Of a stretch of 12,400 nt of DNA, positions 1 to 5,929 are shown in pieces. Source of the DNA: Firmicutes bacterium HGW-Firmicutes-10 (GTDB lineage: Bacteria > Bacillota_I > Bacilli_A > Erysipelotrichales > Erysipelotrichaceae); assembly GCA_002841605.1 (NCBI GenBank), contig PHAF01000048.1, positions 1-12,400 of the forward strand, read 5' to 3'. The position numbers and the translations under genes are program-made. How positions within the stretch are numbered: the stretch's first letter is position 1; the number at the start of each line of letters is the position of its first letter. The notes under the pieces are model-generated. The model did not search any database and was not told the DNA's origin. It saw only the letters and a program-made list of their open reading frames with translations.

Positions 1-14
1 TCTCTTGTCCTTTC

Positions 15-48
15 AATAAAAAAGGAACTCCTATGTGTAGGAATTCCT
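15..48 (-). terminator. Rho-independent terminator of the tRNA array
   Basis: On the minus strand an 11-bp stem (arms at 48-38 and 33-23, one G-U pair) closes a 4-base loop, CACA, and is followed by TTTTTATT. It lies about 60 bases after the last tRNA (Phe) and is the natural end of the array transcript. A smaller 5-bp hairpin (GGGGT/ACCCC, 80-67) sits between tRNA-Phe and this terminator without a T-tract. It may only help 3' processing. No gene is seen in 1-108. Confidence 0.9.
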
Positions 49-108
49 ATTCATCTCATTGTCTACGGGGTGTTTACCCCAACATTTGACTTAGAGCCTC
101 TTTTGTAA

Positions 109-184
109 TGGTGGTTCCGGTCGGAATTGAACCAACGACACGTGGATTTTCAGTCCACTGCTCTACCAACTGAGCTACGGAACC
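109..184 (-). tRNA. tRNA-Phe (anticodon GAA)
   Basis: A 76-nt cloverleaf. The acceptor pairs GGTTCCG with CGGAACC, the anticodon loop is CTGAAAA (GAA), the T-loop is TTCAATT, the discriminator is A and CCA is encoded at 111-109. It is the last gene of the nine-tRNA array. Confidence 0.97.
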
Positions 185-186
185 AT

Positions 187-263
<77 letters not shown>

Positions 264-296
264 ATGAATAAGTAAGATTTGATTGTAATGATAAAC

Positions 297-385
297 TGGC
301 GGAGGAAGTGGGATTCGAACCCACGCATGCTTTCACATCTGCCGGTTTTCAAGACCGGTCCCTTCAACCACTTGGGTATTCCTCC
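297..385 (-). tRNA. tRNA-Ser (TGA)
   Basis: An 89-nt class II tRNA with a long variable arm. The acceptor is GGAGGAA/TTCCTCC, the anticodon stem is CCGGT/ACCGG around CTTGAAA (anticodon TGA), the discriminator is G as in serine tRNAs, and CCA is encoded. Confidence 0.96.
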
Positions 386-396
386 GTGTTAGTGAT

Positions 397-473
397 TGGT
401 GGACCCTGTAGGACTCGAACCTACGACCAACCGGTTATGAGCCGGCAGCTCTGACCAACTGAGCTAAGGGTCC
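397..473 (-). tRNA. tRNA-Ile2 (CAT, predicted lysidine-modified)
   Basis: A 77-nt tRNA with anticodon CAT, acceptor GGACCCT/AGGGTCC, discriminator A and encoded CCA. It is called Ile2 and not Met because, from memory, its body (GGACC acceptor, GGCTCATAACC anticodon arm, GTAGGTTCGAGTCCTAC T-arm) resembles the TilS-modified isoleucine tRNAs of Bacillus and Mycoplasma. The Met-like body is present in the neighbouring gene at 500-576. In Ile2 tRNAs the C of CAT becomes lysidine and reads AUA. An elongator Met is the alternative. Confidence 0.85.
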
Positions 474-499
474 ATCCCATGGCCGAACAGAAATCCATT

Positions 500-576
500 T
501 GGTAGCGGGGGTGGGAGTCGAACCCACGACCTCACGGGTATGAACCGAGCGCTCTAACCAGCTAAGCTACCCCGCC
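500..576 (-). tRNA. elongator tRNA-Met (CAT)
   Basis: A 77-nt tRNA with anticodon CAT in the arm CGGTTCATACCCG, encoded CCA and discriminator A. The acceptor begins with a G1-U72 wobble, which I recall also in the Bacillus elongator Met tRNA, along with the GGCGG start and TTCATACCCGTGAGGTC stretch. It lacks the C1/A72 mismatch and triple G-C anticodon stem of the initiator. Confidence 0.88.
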
Positions 577-590
577 ATTTGAAAATTTAC

Positions 591-667
591 TGGTCGGGAT
601 GACAGGATTTGAACCTGCGACCCCTTGATCCCAAATCAAGTGCACTACCAAGCTGTGCTACATCCCG
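591..667 (-). tRNA. tRNA-Pro (TGG)
   Basis: A 77-nt cloverleaf. The acceptor is CGGGATG/CATCCCG with the C1-G72 pair usual in bacterial proline tRNAs, the anticodon loop is TTTGGGA (TGG), the discriminator is A and CCA is encoded. Confidence 0.97.
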
Positions 668-680
668 ATATTCAATAAAA

Positions 681-757
681 TGGCGCGCCCAGCAGGAGTT
701 GAACCCACAACCTTTTGATCCGTAGTCAAACGCTCTATCCAATTGAGCTATGGGCGC
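681..757 (-). tRNA. tRNA-Arg (ACG)
   Basis: A 77-nt cloverleaf. The acceptor is GCGCCCA/TGGGCGC, the anticodon loop is CTACGGA (ACG, expected to be deaminated to ICG by TadA), the discriminator is G and CCA is encoded. It is the first gene downstream of the internal promoter at 808-780. Confidence 0.97.
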
Positions 758-779
758 ATTAGAAAATCGCGGCTTGTAC

Positions 780-808
780 ATTTTAACATACATCAGAAAC
801 ATATGCAA
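780..808 (-). promoter_or_regulatory. internal promoter in front of tRNA-Arg
   Basis: The 69-base gap between tRNA-Leu and tRNA-Arg is the widest in the array. It holds TTGCAT (808-803), a 17-base spacer and TAAAAT (785-780), with TG one base upstream of the -10 (extended -10, TGTTAAAAT). The expected start is near 773, about 15 bases before tRNA-Arg. It should transcribe the Arg-to-Phe part independently of Cys and Leu. Confidence 0.72.
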
Positions 809-826
809 TATGTCCATCCATAAAAA

Positions 827-913
827 TGGTGGGGATGGTGGGACTTGAACCCACACGATGTTACCATCAACGGATTTTAAGTCCGTTGCGTCTGCCTATT
901 CCGCCACATCCCC
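827..913 (-). tRNA. tRNA-Leu (TAA)
   Basis: An 87-nt class II tRNA with a long variable arm (GATGGTAACATC). The acceptor is GGGGATG/CATCCCC, the anticodon loop is CTTAAAA (TAA), the discriminator is A and CCA is encoded. Confidence 0.97.
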
Positions 914-920
914 AAAAACT

Positions 921-994
921 TGGAGGTTCCTATCGGATTTGAACCGATGATCACAGAGTTGCAGTCTATTGCCTTACCACTTGGCTAAGGAACC
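921..994 (-). tRNA. tRNA-Cys (GCA)
   Basis: A 74-nt cloverleaf. The acceptor is GGTTCCT/AGGAACC, the anticodon loop is CTGCAAC (GCA), the discriminator is U73, the identity base of cysteine tRNAs, and CCA is encoded. It is the first gene of the array. Confidence 0.97.
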
Positions 995-1013
995 GTTGTC
1001 GCTGTGCCTTTTT

Positions 1014-1042
1014 ATTATAACGAACCAACCCCTAAAATGCAA
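1014..1042 (-). promoter_or_regulatory. promoter of the tRNA array
   Basis: TTGCAT (1042-1037), a 17-base spacer and a perfect TATAAT (1019-1014) lie just upstream of tRNA-Cys. The expected start is near 1007. The G-rich spacer and following AAAAAGG sit between the potD terminator and the first tRNA, so the array has its own transcription start. Confidence 0.85.
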
Positions 1043-1062
1043 CAATAAAAAGGAAAATCTTT

Positions 1063-1090
1063 GAATAAAAAAGGAGGCCCGAAAGCCTCC
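1063..1090 (-). terminator. Rho-independent terminator of the pot operon
   Basis: A 6-bp GC-rich stem, GGAGGC/GCCTCC (1090-1085 with 1078-1073), closes the loop TTTCGG and is followed by TTTTTTATTC. It begins 8 bases after the potD stop codon and ends about 20 bases before the -35 box of the tRNA promoter. Confidence 0.93.
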
Positions 1091-1098
1091 GAAAATAC

Positions 1099-2139
1099 CT
1101 ATTGAGCCTTAATCAACGTCCAGAAATCAGACAAGATTTTCTTTGTGTTTTCGTTGTATCTGAACACTTCGTCCAACGGATTGTCGGTACGAGGAATGTA
1201 AGAATCAAAACCTTCATAATCGCCATCCGGTCCTGTTACTTCATCAAATACTTCTTGAATCGTCGATGTATAGCCGACATATGCCGTATTCAAGTAGGCA
1301 ATATCTTTCGACAACATAAAATCAATGAACTTATGTGCCAAATCAACGTTTTTAGCATCTTTGGAAATGACCATGGCATCGACCCATAAATTCGAACCTT
1401 CTTCAGGAACAAAGTAAGCCAGGCTTTCATTTTCAGAAATGACATACGTTGCATCACCCGAATACATGACCGCGATATCCTTTGCGCCACCAATCATATT
1501 GTCAATGACATCATCCGTGACATATACCGGATCCATGGTCGCATCAAAATCCAGCAGCCAGTTATATGCTGCTTCCAATTCCGCTTGAACCGTCGTATTT
1601 GCGGAATATCCTAATACTTTCAATGCAATCATAAACGCATCTCGTTCCGAATCATAGAAGTAAATACGCCCTTTGTACTTCGGATTCTTAAGTACAGCCC
1701 AACCTGCTTCCAAATCTTCTTCAGAAACCGTTTCGGTATTGTACACCAAACCGACATTGCCCCAGAAATACGGAGCCGAATACTCTTCGTTAGGATCAAA
1801 ATCCAATCCTTTTAAATTTTCCATGACTCCTGCATAATTCGGAAGTTTCGTGAAATCGAGTTTTTGGATACGGCCTTCCGCAATCAAGCGCTCGATCATA
1901 TAGTCCGAAGGAATCATGACATCATACACTTCACCACCCAAAAGATTGGTATACATCATTTCATTGGACTCAAACAGATCATAAATGACACGTACATTGT
2001 ACAACTCTTCAAATTCCGTGATCACGGTTTCATCAATGTACTCACCCCAGTTGTAAACTTTCAATGTTTCTCTTTCGGAGGTTGAACAGCCGGTAACAAC
2101 CAATCCCAACACCATTAACAGAACTAATAATTTTTTCAT
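1099..2139 (-). CDS. potD: spermidine/putrescine ABC transporter, substrate-binding lipoprotein PotD
   Basis: This 346-residue extracellular solute-binding protein captures polyamines and delivers them to the PotB/PotC channel. The N-terminus is a lipoprotein signal: MKK, a hydrophobic run (4-15) and the lipobox VTGC with Cys18 as the lipid anchor. The PotD-type opening YNWGEYID lies at 29-36, PSDYMIERL at 77-85, PYFWGNVGLVYN at 123-134, YDSERD at 162-167 and LWVDAMVI at 251-258. These regions carry the aromatic and acidic residues that line the polyamine pocket in the E. coli protein, which is of very similar length. The ATG overlaps the potC TGA as ATGA, implying translational coupling; the nearest SD-like stretch is weak. 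The gene is last in the regulator-potABCD operon and is followed by a terminator. Whether spermidine or putrescine is preferred cannot be read from the sequence. Confidence 0.95.
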   Translation of the reverse strand: MKKLLVLLMVLGLVVTGCSTSERETLKVYNWGEYIDETVITEFEELYNVRVIYDLFESNEMMYTNLLGGEVYDVMIPSDYMIERLIAEGRIQKLDFTKLPNYAGVMENLKGLDFDPNEEYSAPYFWGNVGLVYNTETVSEEDLEAGWAVLKNPKYKGRIYFYDSERDAFMIALKVLGYSANTTVQAELEAAYNWLLDFDATMDPVYVTDDVIDNMIGGAKDIAVMYSGDATYVISENESLAYFVPEEGSNLWVDAMVISKDAKNVDLAHKFIDFMLSKDIAYLNTAYVGYTSTIQEVFDEVTGPDGDYEGFDSYIPRTDNPLDEVFRYNENTKKILSDFWTLIKAQ

Positions 2140-2936
2140 TCGATCGCAATCCTCTCTTTCTTCCGTAACATCGGCAATGCATTCACCAATACCAACGCAA
2201 TCGTAATAATGACAACTAAGATGGTCGAAAGCGCATTGATCGTCGGATTGATTCGCTTCGACATCGTATATACAAGAATGGAGATGTTTTTAACTCCATT
2301 ACCCGTAACAAAGTAAGAAATTACGAAATCGTCAAACGACATCGTAAAGGCAATCAGTGCTCCAGCCACAATTCCCGGTGTGATTTGCGGGACAATGACC
2401 TTGATCAATGCCTGCCAGGGAGTGGCTCCCAGATCCATCGCTGCTTCCGCGATATTGGGGTCCAAGGTGCGAAGCTTCGGCAAAATCGTTAGTATGACAT
2501 ACGGGATGCTAAAGGCGATGTGTGCCAACAGCATCGTCGCAAAGCCCCTGCGAATCGCAAAAGCTGAGAATAACAACATCAAACCAATGGCCGTGACAAT
2601 TTCCGGATTTAAGATTGGAAGATTGCTGATCATCAGCACTGTCTCCTTAATCACTTTATTGCTCTTCGATAAGCCGATGGCCGTGACTGTTCCCACGAAA
2701 GTTGAAATAACGGTCGATATAAGAGCGATCGACACAGTCGTCATGACCGCCGCCATCATATCCCGGCTATTGAATAGTTGGGTGTACCATTGAGTCGAAA
2801 ATCCCGCCCAATTGGTCAATGACCGCGATCCGTTAAAAGAAAATACCATCATGATCAAAATGGGCAAGTAGAAAAACAGCAACGTTGATCCAATCAGGAA
2901 AAACGGTAACCATTTCGCAGGTTTACTGCCGACCAT
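2136..2936 (-). CDS. potC: spermidine/putrescine ABC transporter permease PotC
   Basis: This 266-residue inner-membrane permease is one half of the polyamine channel. About six hydrophobic segments are visible, for example near 10-32, 65-90, 100-126, 133-153, 187-210 and 236-256. The cytoplasmic EAA loop that docks on the ATPase is clear: EAAMDLGATPWQALIKVIVP at 164-183. The short N-terminus followed by FSFN (32-35) and the FDDFVISYF stretch near 201-209 are PotC-like. The ATG has a good SD, GGAGG eight bases upstream, lying inside the potB coding end; the two genes overlap by 14 bases. At the other end the TGA overlaps the potD ATG. The very similar PotB gene next door makes the B/C assignment depend on gene order and these motifs, which agree. 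Confidence 0.95.
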   Translation of the reverse strand: MVGSKPAKWLPFFLIGSTLLFFYLPILIMMVFSFNGSRSLTNWAGFSTQWYTQLFNSRDMMAAVMTTVSIALISTVISTFVGTVTAIGLSKSNKVIKETVLMISNLPILNPEIVTAIGLMLLFSAFAIRRGFATMLLAHIAFSIPYVILTILPKLRTLDPNIAEAAMDLGATPWQALIKVIVPQITPGIVAGALIAFTMSFDDFVISYFVTGNGVKNISILVYTMSKRINPTINALSTILVVIITIALVLVNALPMLRKKERIAIE

Positions 2937-3795
2937 ACATCACACCTCCGTTTCCGTGATTGACCCCTTTGTCGCTTTCTTCGACATTGCGATCCAAACG
3001 ACGGGTCAACAGCATCGATCCCATGATGACCATCGCCATGATCAAAGAGATCGCACTGCCAAAATTCCACTCTCCTACGGTAATGAACTGATTTTCTATC
3101 AGGTTACCGATGAGCATATAGTTACCGCCACCGAGAAACTTCGGTATGACAAATGTCGATACCGCCGGCAAAAATACCAATGTTATGCCTGCGATGATCC
3201 CTGGTACGGAAAGCGGTAATACGATTCGCAAAAACGTTTGTAAACGATTGGCACCAAGATCATAACTTGCAGCAATGAGCGCTTTATCCATCTTAGCCAA
3301 TACGGTATAAATCGATAAAATCATAAATGGCATAAAGTTATAAACCATCCCCAGCGTTACCGCAAAATCGGTATACATCAAACTGACCGGAGATAACCCG
3401 ATGGCCTTTAAAATCGAGTTAAGAAAGCCGTTATCCGACAAGATACTGATCCACGAATACGTGCGCACCAGCATATTGATCCACATCGGAATCGTAATAA
3501 GCAAAATCAGCAGCGTCTGAGTCTTCTCTTTGGTATTGGCCACATAATAAGCCACCGGATACCCCAGGATGATACTGACCAGTGTAGTGACAAAGGCAAT
3601 CTGTAATGACTTACCTAAAACCTTCAAAAAGATCGGATCAAAGAATTTGATGAAATTATCAAAGGTAAAAGTAAAGGTCATCACGTCGTTGCCCTGACGG
3701 GTAAAGGCGTATAGAATAATCAGAAGCATCGGAATGACGATAAAAACCCCCATCCAAAACAAATATGGTTTTACCAGATTGCGAAATGCTTTCAT
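2923..3795 (-). CDS. potB: spermidine/putrescine ABC transporter permease PotB
   Basis: This 290-residue inner-membrane permease pairs with PotC. It has an amphipathic N-terminus, a first membrane segment at about 11-31, a periplasmic loop rich in F and T (40-58), and further membrane segments near 65-86, 94-112, 145-166, 196-218 and 246-263. The EAA-type loop reads AASYDLGANRLQTFLRIVLP at 175-194, with the conserved G at 181 but no E in front of AA. The C-terminal tail after 265 is charged and hydrophilic and ends inside potC. The start lies 2 bases after the potA stop codon. There is no strong SD (GGGA about 11 bases upstream), so initiation probably relies on coupling to potA. Confidence 0.95.
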   Translation of the reverse strand: MKAFRNLVKPYLFWMGVFIVIPMLLIILYAFTRQGNDVMTFTFTFDNFIKFFDPIFLKVLGKSLQIAFVTTLVSIILGYPVAYYVANTKEKTQTLLILLITIPMWINMLVRTYSWISILSDNGFLNSILKAIGLSPVSLMYTDFAVTLGMVYNFMPFMILSIYTVLAKMDKALIAASYDLGANRLQTFLRIVLPLSVPGIIAGITLVFLPAVSTFVIPKFLGGGNYMLIGNLIENQFITVGEWNFGSAISLIMAMVIMGSMLLTRRLDRNVEESDKGVNHGNGGVMYGRQ

Positions 3796-3797
3796 CG

Positions 3798-4841
3798 CTA
3801 GTACGTTCCCATCTTTGACATGACGTGAATATCTTCTTTAAAGAAATGAAGTCCGACCTGGGTTCCGATCGGCGAATTATCCGTCGTATGAACGATAAAC
3901 TTACGGTTGGCTGTTTGAACCACGATCTCAAAGTGAACACCTTTGAATAAGGTGGAAATAACATTTCCGACCAGTTTTCCGTGTTTCGGTTCAACGATGT
4001 CCAAATCTTCCGGGCGGATGACAATATCGACTTCCTCATTATCCTCAAAGCCATAATCAACACACTCAAATTCAACACCATCAAAAAATACCCGATAGTC
4101 ATCAATCATGATACCTTCAATAATGTTAGACTCTCCGATGAAATCCGCAACGAAGCGGTTTTCAGGCTCATTGTAAATATCCGTCGGCGTACCGATTTGT
4201 TGTATTTCACCTTCATTGATGACCACGATTTTATCCGACATAGTTAACGCTTCTTCTTGATCGTGGGTCACGTAAATAAAGGTGATCCCGACTTCTTTCT
4301 GAATTTTTTTAAGTTCCAGCTGCATTTCTTTGCGCAGTTTCAAATCAAGTGCGCCTAACGGTTCATCCAACAACAAAACCATCGGCTCATTGACCAATGC
4401 CCGGGCAATTGCTACCCGCTGTTGCTGACCTCCGGAAAGCAAAGTTACTGCCCGGTTTTCATAACCATCCAAGTCGACCAGCTTCAACATTTTGGTGACT
4501 TTTTGCTTGATGATGTTTTCCGATGTTTTTTTGATCCGCAATCCAAAAGCGATATTATCGAAAACGTCCATGTGCGGAAACAAGGCGTAACGTTGAAAAA
4601 CCGTATTGATTTCCCTTTTATATGGCGGTACTTTACTTATCTCGATATCATCAAAAAATACTTGTCCTTCGCTTTGCTCGATAAATCCGCCAAGGATGCG
4701 CAACAGTGTCGTTTTACCGCATCCGGAAGGACCTAACAAAGTAACGAATTCATTTTCCATGATTTCAAGATTGATTCCTTTAAGAACCAATTGACCATCA
4801 AAATCCTTAACGACATTTTTAAATTGAATCAATTTTCTCAT
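3798..4841 (-). CDS. potA: spermidine/putrescine ABC transporter ATP-binding protein PotA
   Basis: This 347-residue ATPase powers polyamine import on the cytoplasmic face of PotB/PotC. It has Walker A GPSGCGKT at 37-44, Q-loop Q83 in NTVFQRYALFPHM, signature LSGGQQQR at 135-142, Walker B VLLLDE at 155-160, the D-loop LGALD at 162-166 and switch His193 in YVTHDQEEALTMSD. A TOBE-type C-terminal domain (about 235-347, with VIRPEDLDIV) is typical of the PotA/MalK group. The ATG at 4841 is chosen over an in-frame ATG at 4880 because AAGGAG lies 7 bases before it and the upstream start would overlap the regulator. It begins 11 bases after the regulator stop, so the two genes are cotranscribed. The Q-loop neighbour reads QRY, where I recall QSY in E. 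coli PotA. The catalytic set is complete. Confidence 0.96.
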   Translation of the reverse strand: MRKLIQFKNVVKDFDGQLVLKGINLEIMENEFVTLLGPSGCGKTTLLRILGGFIEQSEGQVFFDDIEISKVPPYKREINTVFQRYALFPHMDVFDNIAFGLRIKKTSENIIKQKVTKMLKLVDLDGYENRAVTLLSGGQQQRVAIARALVNEPMVLLLDEPLGALDLKLRKEMQLELKKIQKEVGITFIYVTHDQEEALTMSDKIVVINEGEIQQIGTPTDIYNEPENRFVADFIGESNIIEGIMIDDYRVFFDGVEFECVDYGFEDNEEVDIVIRPEDLDIVEPKHGKLVGNVISTLFKGVHFEIVVQTANRKFIVHTTDNSPIGTQVGLHFFKEDIHVMSKMGTY

Positions 4842-4852
4842 AGGTGCTCCTT

Positions 4853-5386
4853 CTAGAATATAGGCGGCGTACAAATCCACAATACTTTAGCTATGACATT
4901 ACCATCATTTTTTAAATAGTGATCATTACTTCCTTTGATGTAGAAGGTTTGACCTTTTTTGATTACATACTGTTTCTGCCCATCGACCAGCAGTAATTTG
5001 CCGCTGATCAAATATCCGAACTCCTCGCCTTCATGAGGGGTCAAAGAGAAAGAACTTTGTCCCGGCTGAATCTCAAGCAGTATGGGCTCCATTTCATTTT
5101 TTTGAGCATTGGGTACGATCCAGGTAACCGTCGTCCCTTCTTTTTCATCAACGAAGAAATCATCTTGAGTAAATACGATTTTTTCCGGTTTTTCTTCTTG
5201 AAAAAACTGAGAAAGTGTCATACCCAACGCCTCGACGATATCATTAAGCGTTGAGATCGACGGCGAAGTCAAATCACGTTCCAGTTGTGACAAAAACCCT
5301 TTGGTAAGTTCGCAGCGACTTGCCAATTCTTCCAATGTAAGATTGTTTTTGATACGAAGCTGCTTGATTCTTTGACCGATATTCAT
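4853..5386 (-). CDS. XRE-family regulator with C-terminal cupin domain (PuuR-like), probable pot operon regulator
   Basis: This 177-residue protein has an N-terminal helix-turn-helix at about 5-60 (IGQRIKQLRIKNNLTLEELASR... LTKGFLSQLERD...SISTL) and a C-terminal cupin-2 barrel at about 105-175, containing EIQPGQSS, HEGEEFGYLISGKL and KKGQTFYIKGSNDHYL. This architecture is that of PuuR and related regulators, whose cupin is thought to sense a small molecule. The ATG at 5386 is preferred to in-frame codons further upstream because AAGGAG lies 7 bases before it and the HTH starts there, as usual in the family. It is the promoter-proximal gene of the operon, 11 bases before potA, so polyamine-responsive control of uptake and self-regulation is the likely role (inference). 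The ligand is not shown by the sequence. Confidence 0.88.
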   Translation of the reverse strand: MNIGQRIKQLRIKNNLTLEELASRCELTKGFLSQLERDLTSPSISTLNDIVEALGMTLSQFFQEEKPEKIVFTQDDFFVDEKEGTTVTWIVPNAQKNEMEPILLEIQPGQSSFSLTPHEGEEFGYLISGKLLLVDGQKQYVIKKGQTFYIKGSNDHYLKNDGNVIAKVLWICTPPIF

Positions 5387-5402
5387 AGCTTCACTCCTTG
5401 TT

Positions 5403-5421
5403 TGTTTAGTGGCTCTAAACA
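5403..5421 (-). promoter_or_regulatory. candidate operator, palindrome proximal to the regulator start
   Basis: A perfect 7-bp inverted repeat with a 5-base centre, TGTTTAG-AGCCA-CTAAACA on the minus strand. It lies downstream of the predicted transcription start (near 5445) and ends a few bases before the SD of the XRE-cupin gene. It could be an operator for that regulator. In RNA it could also fold as a small hairpin next to the SD. It shares the GTTTA-N7-TAAAC core with the repeat at 5496-5512. Confidence 0.55.
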
Positions 5422-5451
5422 TTTGTATTAGAAATAATAAACACACATCAT

Positions 5452-5479
5452 ATTATACACAAAAAAAACAGCAATGCAA
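5452..5479 (-). promoter_or_regulatory. promoter of the regulator-potABCD operon
   Basis: TTGCAT (5479-5474), a 16-base spacer containing a run of eight T, and a perfect TATAAT (5457-5452). The expected start is near 5445, giving a leader of about 60 bases before the regulator ATG. No other promoter is evident before potA. Confidence 0.8.
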
Positions 5480-5495
5480 CATTTTGAAACAAAAA

Positions 5496-5512
5496 GTTTA
5501 ATAAAAATAAAC
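5496..5512 (-). promoter_or_regulatory. candidate operator, upstream palindrome
   Basis: A 17-bp imperfect palindrome, GTTTA-N7-TAAAC, lies 16 bases upstream of the -35 box. Its half-sites and spacing equal the core of the repeat at 5404-5420. It lies in A/T-rich sequence just after the trxA terminator, so chance similarity is more likely here than at the downstream site. Confidence 0.4.
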
Positions 5513-5536
5513 AAAAAAAGAAGCATTGCTGCTTCT
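5513..5536 (-). terminator. Rho-independent terminator of trxA
   Basis: On the minus strand a 7-bp stem, AGAAGCA/TGCTTCT (5536-5530 with 5525-5519), closes a GCAA tetraloop of the stable GNRA type and is followed by seven T. It lies 20 bases after the trxA stop codon and separates trxA from the regulator promoter. Confidence 0.92.
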
Positions 5537-5556
5537 GTTTCCTTCATGAATCTTTG

Positions 5557-5868
5557 TTAGATACCGGCTTTGGCTACAAATTTTTCAAGCATCGGTAACG
5601 CTTGGAAACCCATCGTTTGACCGACCGGTTTACCATCTTTAAACAAAATCAGCGTCGGGATCGACATGACTCCATACTTCTGAGCCAAAGAACCTTCAAC
5701 ATCGACATCGACTTTGATAATGTCCAATTTACCGGCATATTTTGTTTTTAGTTGTTCCAACACCGGGGCAACCATTTTACACGGACCACACCAATCGGCA
5801 TAAAAGTCGACCAATACGACACCGTTTGCAGTTGCTTCCGAGAATTCAGCACTGTTTACTACGCGCAT
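5557..5868 (-). CDS. trxA: thioredoxin
   Basis: This 103-residue cytoplasmic thiol-disulfide oxidoreductase reduces protein disulfides and is itself reduced by thioredoxin reductase. The active site is WCGPCK at 26-31 (Cys27 and Cys30) inside VDFYADWCGPCKMVAPVLEQL. Buried Asp21, the cis-proline in the loop SIPTL (Pro71) and the LILFKDGK strand (73-80) are all in place. Length is standard for TrxA, with no signal peptide. The SD AGGAGG lies 7 bases before the ATG. The gene has an extended -10 promoter just upstream and a terminator just downstream, so it can act as a single-gene unit, although no terminator separates it from the preceding HAD phosphatase gene and read-through is possible. Confidence 0.97.
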   Translation of the reverse strand: MRVVNSAEFSEATANGVVLVDFYADWCGPCKMVAPVLEQLKTKYAGKLDIIKVDVDVEGSLAQKYGVMSIPTLILFKDGKPVGQTMGFQALPMLEKFVAKAGI

Positions 5869-5892
5869 AACTATTCCTCCTTATTTTTTTTT

Positions 5893-5901
5893 AGTATATC
5901 A
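5893..5901 (-). promoter_or_regulatory. extended -10 promoter of trxA
   Basis: TGATATACT (TG-n-TATACT) on the minus strand, about 25 bases before the trxA ATG and immediately followed by an A-rich tract and the SD. No convincing -35 is found at 16-18 bases, which fits an extended -10 promoter. Confidence 0.6.
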
Positions 5902-5929
5902 CAGTTTTCGAAATAACCTATTCAAATGA

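Noticed and set aside
67..80. Hairpin GGGGT-AAAC-ACCCC as a terminator
   Set aside because: Only 5 bp and no T-tract follows; the strong terminator is at 48-15.
587..856. An 89-codon minus-strand reading frame across tRNA-Pro, tRNA-Arg and the start of the Leu region
   Set aside because: It is made of tRNA sequence; the RVAQLGSALDLGSRGRRFKSCHPD-like text is the usual false translation of tRNA genes.
2380..2793. A 137-codon plus-strand frame antisense to potC, and similar plus-strand frames elsewhere
   Set aside because: They lie opposite well-identified genes, lack SDs and family motifs, and are shadows of the minus-strand coding.
1099..4841. Possible reassigned genetic code (Mollicute-like)
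   Set aside because: TGA ends potC, the lipid kinase gene and the mutarotase gene at proper lengths, so it is a stop codon here.
4842..4880. Longer potA start at ATG 4880
   Set aside because: It would overlap the regulator's end, has no SD, and the 13 extra residues do not resemble the family; the ATG at 4841 has AAGGAG at proper distance.
5387..5446. Longer regulator start near 5446
   Set aside because: It would start at about the predicted transcription start and would put the SD AAGGAG and the palindrome inside the gene; the HTH begins at the 5386 ATG.
5484..5501. Further inverted repeat TTGAAAC-AAAAA-GTTTAA near the regulator promoter
   Set aside because: It is imperfect, lies in A/T-rich sequence and overlaps the GTTTA-N7-TAAAC site; orientation of the half-sites differs from the pair.
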